A stretch of 64,000 nucleotides of DNA from Centropus unirufus. Lineage: Eukaryota > Chordata > Aves > Cuculiformes > Centropidae. The notes below the pieces were generated by a model. The model ran no database searches and was not told the origin of the DNA. It saw only the letters and a program-made list of their open reading frames with translations. This document shows positions 52,201-62,547 of this stretch, piece after piece. Made by a program: the position numbers and the translations under genes. The stretch spans positions 461,115 through 525,114 of the forward strand of contig VYZI01000390.1 in assembly GCA_013397695.1 (NCBI GenBank), in the 5' to 3' direction. Numbering within the stretch: position 1 is the first letter of the stretch; each line of letters begins with the position of its first letter.

Positions 52201-55200
52201 TTATCCTCTGAACCTGTGAGGTTCAGAGCTCAGTGGAAATTAGAAGTCAGAGCCACAGGACTCCACTGCCCCTTCAAGTATGGCTCTGCCCCAGTGCAAC
52301 TCTGTTCTGCTGTAGTCCTCAGCAATTCTCTTAACCACCAACTGACAAACATTGCAATGTTTGAAATTTTGGTGTTTGAAAAATTTGAAATGTTTTAAAA
52401 TCATTGAAAGCTTGAAAATTTCTTTAAATTACTCATTATGTGTTCTTTAAAAATTTTTGCCCTTTTGGAAGACTTCTGCATCATCTTACTAATAGGTCAA
52501 CTCAATATGGCTTTGTGATAAAAAAAATAGGGCTTATTATGATGGTATGCCACGAGATTGTGAAGGAGAGCTGCCCTGTAGAGATCATTCTGCTATAAGT
52601 AATACCACCTCTACTGTTCACCATCCTCCAAACCCCCTCCTGCCAGCTCCCTTTTCTCCCAGAAAGCCCTCACCACCTTTGGAGTGTTGCTGTATAAATT
52701 ACCTATAATCCCAAAACAAGGGAACTCCTATATGTCTCTCCTACAAGTATTATCTTACGTTTGACAGAATCTTTGTAAGGAAAATACATACCGCCTTATT
52801 TTCTTTTTAACCCTTAGGTTAAAAAGCAACATCTGAATATGAAATGCCTCATCCACAAAACGGAGCTCTGAAATGCAGACAAATGCTTCAAGTTTGTGAT
52901 GGTCCTATAAGCACCCTCAAGCAATTATGGCAACGCTCATTTGAGACTACAAGTGCTGTAGTGCCAAGCACTGAAACATGACGCAACAACTCAGGCTTCA
53001 GTATTAAACAGTAGAGCAGGCGTGAATGTAACTGGTAAGCCATCCTACTGAGTCATAACTTCTGCAAGAGCAATTTGAGAGTATCTAACACAATATTAGA
53101 TTTTAGTCACTCTAAACACAGTTCTGTAAGATACAATAAGCATCCAACAAATGCATGTGAAGAGCAGCAGTCAACTAAATGTAGATTCCCCAAAAGGGAA
53201 CAAAATAACAGAAATTGTTCACCAGGTATTTCAGAAGAGGAACCTCTGGGAATTAGGAAATAAATCTCTCTAAATGTGTGAATTGAGAGCATTATTTGAG
53301 CTACCCACTAGACAGAAACACATACATCCCTCTCAAGTGTGTCCACTCCAGAGAAAGAGCTGAGTGGCATTGCAGAATTGTAGTAAATTGTAGTGAATTG
53401 TAGTAAAATATTGTTCAATATTAGCTAGCATTACCATAGACATATTTAACAACAAGCCCCCATCCTGTTACTTTTATACTTTTCTTTATACAAAACTTCA
53501 GTCCATGCTTTTTTTTTATATATATATAAAATTGATGGATTTTCTAGGGAGTTAGCTGCTAATATATGATTATATTTCTGTTGCAAACATCCAGCACACT
53601 TGAGCCCATCAATAACACTGACTGTAGAGCTAACAACACATAGCTTTGTCTGGCTATACAAAAAAGAACATATTTTTCTACTCTGCTTTCCTAACTGTAA
53701 TTTGGATTTCTTTATATACTGTATATAGACACCCACTAACTAAAGGCTACATTTATCCCATAATGTGTGACTGCTTTATCCTGAATACCCAGGAAAATGA
53801 GAGCATTAATATGTACTTGCGCATATAGGATATGAAACATGCCTGATTTTAACTGTCAATATAAAAATGAAAAATTCCATAAGCACTTCTAGCATTCTAC
53901 TTCATGTTCAGGTGCTTGCAGTCAATCCTTTCCCTGGTATCATTTCCAGTAAACACTGATTTTCACTTTTACCAAAAAAGAGTAATTTCATAAGCTCATC
54001 TGAAAATTATTGGAATTGTTAATTTCTGAGAAAAAACCACAGACAGATGATACCAAAAAGGCTATTAGTTGTTTTCTCTGTCTCTTCATCGGTGAAAGAC
54101 CATTTCACCTATACTCAAACCTTCGGCTTCACTTTGTTTTTCTGCAAGGGAGCATATGCTGAAACTGCAAGCATAACATACAGACTGAGACTGAAAAATT
54201 AAGTTAGACTATAAAAAGTTTATAAACAATACTACTCAGAACTCTTGGGCAAAAGCAAGCTCTCCGACTTTTTAACTTTAATTTCATTAGTCTCATTCAC
54301 TTAACAATTTTCACAATAACCGCCTTTTGTAGCCGTGTTAGAATAACTGTCTAATAAAAATAGTACATACAAAAGCACACAACAATAGATAATACATATA
54401 AGTGTACCTACATGTGAACATAGATATATGCACTCTCACTCATACCCATGAAAGCACACGTGCATGTGTATTTATGAGAATGTGGGTTGCTCAGAAAGTG
54501 AATGTAGTACATTTAAATTTTTAAATTGGAAAGCCACAACAGTAGTTTCTCTTGTGCTTGGTGAAGGTACAGAAAGATTTTTTTTCCCTAAAATGAAGGG
54601 CAGCCTTGATTAGGTTTTGTTTCATTTTAAAAAGCAAAAGCTACTTTAAAAAGTTGACCGAGTTAAAAAACATATCTTTCAAGGTAAGTGCAACACCATG
54701 GATCATCGCAAAAGGCAAGGAGCTAGCTAACCCTGTGGCAGAATAGGCAGATGTGCTTGACTGCACAATACACGCATGAACTCTTGCTGCCTGCTTTGCT
54801 TTACCAGCTGAAAGACTATCAACAGCTGAAACAGAAGAAAATCTCTGAAGAAACTTCTGCAGTAATAACATATTTTCTTCAATTGTGCCAAGAGTTTCAC
54901 AATTATAATAGTGAAGGGAAGCAATACCTAACTCTCACCACAGCTTTTCAACGACAAGGCAGGGAAACAGTTGCCGAGATGTGCTGAAAGAGGCTGCTTC
55001 TTAGCGTAACAGAATTTGTGATTGGAAATGGAGGCATCTATGAATCTGCAGGCAATGCTCCTGCTGCCAGCTTAATGCTCTTCCCAGGTATGTAGATACA
55101 ACTACACTTTGCAGAAAAACAAATGCATGCACACTTCATTAGCAACATGAAAATTAAATTAAATTGTATATCCTATAACTGTTTCACCTGATGAAGAGGA

Positions 55201-58200
55201 CTGAAAGACGCTTGCTAGTCCCTCAGAGCTTTGCAGATATAATGCCCTGAAGAGTAAATCTTAAAATTTGAAAACGGGTACAAACCCTTCTACCCCAGTT
55301 CCTCTGGTTTTCCTATCAGGCAACCCCTTTTTGTGCACTCCTTGACTGCTCTGCAGTTTTCTGTGAAGTGGTTGATCTGCATTTCTGAGCTTGTTTTCTG
55401 CTGTGCCTGGATTGCCCCCAGGCTCGTTCTCTCACAGACACCACAGCGCCCAAAAGTTCTCCCTGAAACCCTTATTTTTTTATATCCTCCTGAAGCAGTA
55501 ATCTTAAAAAAACTATCTCTAATATCCTCCTCCCCCATGAATGCAGTAATGCCATACAACGACCACATACGAACTCCTGCCTCAGTCTCGTAATGTAATG
55601 AGCCAAAACTATCAGAGAGAGATGAAAATATTATGTATACCTTGCACAGTCCATTCATCTGCCCTACCTGGGTTCCAGGCTGAGTTTGCTGCAGGGTGAC
55701 AGCAGATCGCCAATTGTGCCCTGTGCACTTGCAGACCTCTCCTGTTTTTTGGTGCCCAGGAATCCCCCATGCTGCAACACCTCTTCTCTCCTCTGCTGCT
55801 GCCCAGCCGGAGTCTCTCGCATATTCTCCTGCTGCTTCCTGAACCCTGTATGGCACACACTGGCCACATGCTATAAGCTCGGTCTTGCCATTTAAAGCAT
55901 TTTTTTCCTTTCTTTTTTTCCCTTCACCTCCTCTCTCACTCACCCAGCTAGTCCTGATCCTAGTGATATCGGGCACACCTTTCCCTTCCTGTAGCCTAGG
56001 TGGAGCATGAGCTGCTGTCTCTTCACGTGGTGCATGTGGCTGCTGCTCCAGATGGGCTGCTCCGTAGGGAGCTAAAGTCCGTCAGGCTCAGGGGGAAAGC
56101 ACCAATATGGTCGTGAGGATTTGCAGATTTCAAATGTGTTTATTCAGCTAACACCTTCTTGGTGCAAAACCTGAGCAATTGTGGTAAAAGATAAACTGAC
56201 CGTCATCTTGCGTGGGGACACGAGGCTGCTGCAGGATGGGCCAAATGCATCCACATGAAAGACCATGCATTGAAAAGAAGTGTCTATATGGAGAGCAAGC
56301 TCGCACATAGTATATACTAGGACAAAACAAAGCAGAGTCTAAGAGACGTAGGTGACAAGTCTCAGTGCTACATTACTGCCTGAGATGTTCTCCCACTTCA
56401 CCTCCTGCTCAGGACAGGAAGCCAAAAGTCCTGAAACTGAGGTTAAATGCCTGCAGTGATGGGCAGGGACAAGGTCAGACCCCAGGCTGTTTCTCTCCTC
56501 TGTTGAGGCCACGGGAAAGAGGCCATGTCCACCTGAGTCACATATCCTGCTGCTCTCCTCTAAAGGTTGAGCCTGGCTGGGGGTCCCCAAATTGAGGCTT
56601 GCTGAAAGCTCTAAAAAATCCTCCTCTGACCATCCCACTGAGACCTTCAACATGCTGAGGAAGATCCATCACTACTGGCCACTGCTGGAGGCAAAACTCC
56701 CGCTGGTTGTAGTAACAGATCTGGGTTTGTCCCAGGAGGCCAAATAAAAGCTCTGCAGGCAGAGAAGGAGGGCACTACAGGAGCAGGATCATACTTGGGA
56801 TCAGAGGTTGTCTTGCTGCCGGCTGAGCTTGCTTACAAACCTGACCTGAAATATCTCCTAAATGTGTGTGCACCAGAAAATGGACTCTATTTTCTCTGAC
56901 CCTTCTCAGCATCTAACAGGTCTGAGACATTTAATTTCCAAATTTAGTTTCCTTTTTTGAAATATTTTTTCTGAATAAACTTTTATGTTTCTTCCCACTG
57001 AAAGGATACATTTTAGGAACAGATGGCATAAGTAACATAGTAACAAAAATCACACTAACAGACCAACAGTACCAGTCTGAAAATTAAAAAACCCAAACCT
57101 TATAAGTCTGTATCAGCAATTTTTAGTCTTGCATATTTCTGATACATACAGACAAATATTTAGCCAACGGGATGTCAATAATTACTTTCAAGAAATTCTG
57201 TTCCAGTTAAGCATATTTGGCATTTGCACACAGCAGAAAACTGAAAGTGCATACTTGTTTTTTTTCAAAGTTTGCATTAAGCAGAAAAACAGCTTTTAGT
57301 TTTTTATCATCTATATATGCCCTACTTCACGCTTTTGAGCTTTAATTCTCCTTGCTCAGCTTTCAAACACTGGTGTTAGCTGGTAGAATGGCTAACACCT
57401 AACCAGTTACAAAGAACAACTTGACCATATAATATTAATCGGGATTTGAAGCAACTGATTTATTTTCCATCTTGCAATCACTCTATTCTGTCCCCATTTG
57501 TGAAAAGAGTATTATCGCTTAGCTGCATCTCATTTGGATATATGCTCTCAAGGGAGAATCAGATTTGCCACAATGATTATTAATTACTTCACATCTAAAC
57601 TGGTCAAAACCTGACATTTGTGCAAACTTTGGTAGGAAATAAACATCACAATTTACATTTCCTCTGCTTAAAGATCTAAGTTCCACTTATGCATGTATTT
57701 AAGAAAAAATAAGAAAGTACTGTTTTGGGTTCAACCACAGAAATGACACAAATAAGACCACGTGGCATATAGCAGAGGGGTGTATTCTCACTACCTAACT
57801 TCGGTCAGCCAAGTTAGTTGGCTGGTCTCCATAAGTTTCTCTAATAAGTGGAGAGGGTAAGGATCAGCTCAGGAGTAATTTGTAACAATATAATTTTGGG
57901 CTGTGAATAATTCTTAATAAGAGCTTTTTATTTTCACTCTTAAGTACAGATACAAAACAAAGGAAGTAGCTACTTCATTTATCCGAATAAATTGGTTTCC
58001 TGAAGATGCACAGAGTGAGCAATCACATCCAAATATCCATTTTATGATTCAGTCTCCTTCCAGTTTCTGCTGGATTCAATAGTCACTGAGGAGCTCTTTG
58101 TGGAGAGGTGATTCCACAAGTAAATTTCCCAGTTCTGATGGAAAGAGCAGCACTAACCTCCACCATCACAGCTTACTCTCCTCTGCAGAGGACATGCATC

Positions 58201-61200
58201 AAGATCAGGATGGAAAGCAAATCCTAAGCAGATGACAGAGGTCATGTTGGCCATCTATACACCTCAAGACAAAATACAATATCAAGGATAAGGTGTTGTT
58301 TCATCAGTTCTCATTGCAGAGACGAGGATAGACATGGCTGAATCAGAACAGCTAAAATGTTCAAAAGTGGCGGGACAGGGAAGGAAATATTTCCGTGTCT
58401 TCTTACCTGAAGATTTTGAGACTTCTTCCTCTGTAAGAAGAAAGTTGAAGGAGCAGTTTTGTAAATACCTACAAGAAAACCCTTTGCTCTGGTCACACAC
58501 AGAAGGATCTATGTCAGTAACAAAAGCCTGGGTCTTCAGATGATCAACTGTGCATATTTGTCAGATAACTTCAACTTGTTTGAAGGCTCTTGGTGGGTCT
58601 TTTCATGTTACCGTAATATTGTAAATGGTTATGAATGGCCACTACATCAGTGGTGGGATTGAAAGGATATTTTTGGCAGTCTGTTTAGTTACACATGATG
58701 TGGCAGGAACACTGCAAGTCCCTGCTGTAGGTATACCATAGTAGAGTGACTACAGGGAGAGTCTGAGCATAATGCATGGGAAAAAGATTTAATTTACCAC
58801 ACTAATTTTAAACTAATGACCATAACTTCATTAAAAATATCCACTGAAGAAAAATCCCATGAGAACTATTGTTTCAAACATTCTCCCTGAAAATGTTTAA
58901 TGCATAGACTAATATAGTAATTCTTACTCACATTCTTCATATCTCTAAGAGACAGCAAAATCATTGTCTGTGAGAGTCTTTAAAAGCCAATCTCCTCTCC
59001 TCTCCTATGCTGGAGCTAAAAATCCACTTAAGCCTCCAGCACTGCAGGCAGTATGAAATATTCTCCTTCTCCTGATTAATCTCAATTATTTTTACCCTCA
59101 CTGTTCTACAGTCCCAAGTACAAATGCAGGCATTTTTATTGAGCCCAGGCAGGAGCAGAGCTCATTAATTCTTTGTCTAGTCATCACTCAACCTGTAGTT
59201 CACTAGCTTTTTTCAAGCCTATAACAGTAAAGAGCACTCTGCTAGTTTAATTTTAATTCTTTTTTGTTCATGTTCTTCCACGTAGCATGTATTTGCTAGT
59301 TGCATTCACATAAGGCCAAGGTGCTGAAAGACATGCTCAGTGGGAAATGTACAGAGGGTCTGAAACCTAGATAACTAAAGACAAGGAGGTATTAGCCATC
59401 TACCTTCCCTGTAATGAGTTATAGATCTTTAAGATATTTATACTAGTTCTGTTAAAAATATCTTATTTGTAATACATATTTAACTATTTATCTTTTCATT
59501 ACAATTCTAAGAAAATATTAGCTTACTGCATCCTGCAGCCTATACAGGAAGAAATCTTTAGATGCTTTGATGTCTAAGACTAATAATGTGTCTTCCCATC
59601 AAAAATTGTGATATCTTAGCTGAATAAAAAAATAAATAGATAATAGAACCTTTACTTTTTACTATGGAAGAGGAGAATAAAAGATTAGACTTCACACAGC
59701 ATGAAATTCACCTAGGTCTCTCTATTTAACCAACAAAACTAGAAAAAGGAGGACTGTGTTCAGAAAAGGGCATCATTGCAGTGCTGATGAATGAATAACA
59801 CAGGATTTGTTATAGGCCTTGACAAAAATAGACAAGAAATCAAAATCAAAATCTATTTGGGATATCTCACTGTACATAAGAAGCAAGTTATGAGTGCATG
59901 TCCCTAATTCATCTCACCCTTCATTCCTGTTAGATGTGGCATGCCAGTTGCTGCAATATATGACCCAACATCATCACATATTATTTAAATACCAGTATAA
60001 AGTTAACTTTTCACTTAAAAAAAAATCTACCTGGACAGAAATACTTGTGTGCTTTGAAATATCTTCGGATTTTTTCCCTCTGATCTGTTTTCATTGAGTA
60101 CTGCTCCCTCTTCATATTTTTAGCAAGTTCAATTTATCAGTCTATAAAAATGGTTGACTATCTCCTGCTTGAAAGGGAGACTCCTTTTTCCTTCCTCAGC
60201 TCCTAAAATACAGTTAAATGCCTGTGCATCATCCTCTTTCAAGTATCTATCTTTCTCCTCTTTCCTTTCTCCAAAATTCAGGCTCTTCCGTATTTCTTAT
60301 GGTGTCTCCTTATCTCCAAATGGGTCCTGGCTTCCAGAACCTTGGCACCATAGGTCTTACCTTCACCTGGAAGGTAACGTGCATCCAGAGATACAGGGTG
60401 GCTTTGAATTACACAGCACAGTCTCTTAATAAACAATACAAGACTCAAGTACAAGCCAAGCCTTAAAAAAATTAAAAGTCCACTTTGCTCTCATAGTGAG
60501 ACAGACTGAAAAAAACCCAGCCTTCTCACCTCAACTGAGCCACTTTTACCAATTTCCTGGCTTGCAACAGACTCCACAAAGCTGTCTACAAGCTCCAAAG
60601 AAGTCTCTGTTGCCTCAAAAGGCTCAGGTACATCTGCTCCACATTTACAGATACTGCCATTTGAACACAGGACAATCATTTTGCTGCTCTGCAAGGGAAG
60701 CATCATTTGAATGTGGCAGGTTTCATAAGGTATCACTAAAGTCTTCTATGCTGAAATAAATAGTTTGATAGGTGCCTAATAGAGCAGTTTGGCTTTCTTT
60801 GTCATCGGGTAAGGTAGTGTTACTGGAAACTTCATTCAAATTTGAATAATTATTCTGCTTTTTAGAACCCTCTCCTGATACCAGCACACACACACAGACT
60901 CCTGGTGTTTTTACTATATTTAAAAATACATATTCCTTTGCTGTTTTTCCATCTTTTAGCCCTAAATTACTGAGTCTTGGGCAGTTTTTATTGTTAGCAA
61001 AAATAAAAGGATTGTTTTCTTCTTCTTGATATATGATTATGAGCAAACCAACAGATGCTTTCAGCTTAAAGCTCTCATTTGTTATTACTGACTTTTACCT
61101 GTTGAATTTAATGGCAAGCCTAAATTTTTACTATATTTTATTGCATGGGTATCACTCATAGGAAAGACATGAAAGGAGGGCTCACTCACTTGACCGATTG

Positions 61201-62506
61201 CTCATTAAGATACATTCTTACAACTTCTTGAGCATGATCTTAGTTTATGGGTGAAATGATCCTATTGACCTGAAATTAGCTGGAAAAATCCTACCCTGTA
61301 GAAATAAAGCATGCAGACAAAGAGCACAAACCTTGTTCCCAAATAGCCTATCAAACCAGCACTACATATCCGCCTCTAGTTAAAACACTGGATTGACCTA
61401 ACATCAAGAGACATCTCTGAATCTCATATTTGTTTTATAGCTTATGAATTGTAGAAATGTGAGAAGTCAGGCAGTTTAATAGCACATGCCCTTGAATTTT
61501 TATTCATCTATATGTGCAGAATTAGATTTTACAGAGGGCACTACTTGTTCAGCTAAACCCAAATGCTTTATTGTCACAATACTGCTTCATTTGTTTTTGC
61601 AGACACTGCAGTGTTTTCCAAAACCCAGGTTTCTAAGGTTCTTTAAAAAATTCCTTTTTGTTTATCTGTGTCAAGTCAAAGGCAAGCTAAGCCAAATGCT
61701 GCCTTAATTCATTACCTACTAGAACATTTGGTGATGATCATTTCCAAAGAAGAATCTTCCCAGAGATGTGAAAAGCTGAGCAAAGAGCAGGAACAGGCTC
61801 ACCTGCAAACAGCATACCTTTGCTTTACAAAGATCTTACCCAGCCACACAACACCACAAAGGCAGCATCCTTCTAATCCGACCCACTGGAAGTCACCTGG
61901 TCACCAAGCTGTTCTTGGTCAAATTGTCTTAGTTCATTATTTTGGGGTTTTGAGCATTGCTATGGAGACACAGCATTTCAATTCTCCAAGGGGATAATGC
62001 TTCTTTCCCAGAAAAGTATGTTATTTGGCTGAGGTTGTTGTGAATTGTGACTGTTCTGGAAGTTAAAAAGGAGAATGCAAGGCCTGAACAACATTATATA
62101 TGAAACTTCAACACAGCATTTTGAGACCATAGGTATGAATTTGTGACTGATGAATAGAATTGCCGTGTTAGGGAAAGGCAGGTGGTTAGGGGCAGGCAGT
62201 AAGCACCTAACATAAATTTTCATGTGTTTTTTTTATTATTATTATTTATAAATCACACTAAAACCCAGTTCTTGGAAAACCAATCACGTAATCCCTTTTG
62301 GCAATGAGCAGTAGGAGCACTATGATGGAGCAGTGGGAGCAATATTCTTTCATCCATTACAGTTTCCCACAAACCCAGTTCTGTTAAACTGTCCCAAGGA
62401 AATTTGGGTAGGTACATGAAAGCTGGACAAACTTCTATTCTCTGGCTTAAGGCATCTACTTTCAACCTTGAAGAAAAAGATTTCTCTCTCTCTCTTTCTC
62501 TTTCTG

Positions 62507-62547
<41 letters not shown>

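Noticed and set aside
53050..53230. Plus-strand exon-like frame (HSKHSSVRYNKHP...) with acceptor and donor
   Set aside because: Isolated on that strand, and part of the same bases makes a minus-strand micro-exon that fits the gene's phase. Kept only as an alternative.
54600..54700. Plus-strand frame ending in a strong donor (TTTCAAG followed by GTAAGTGC)
   Set aside because: The acceptor is poor, no plus-strand partner exons were found, and the minus strand here has a better exon in phase with its neighbours.
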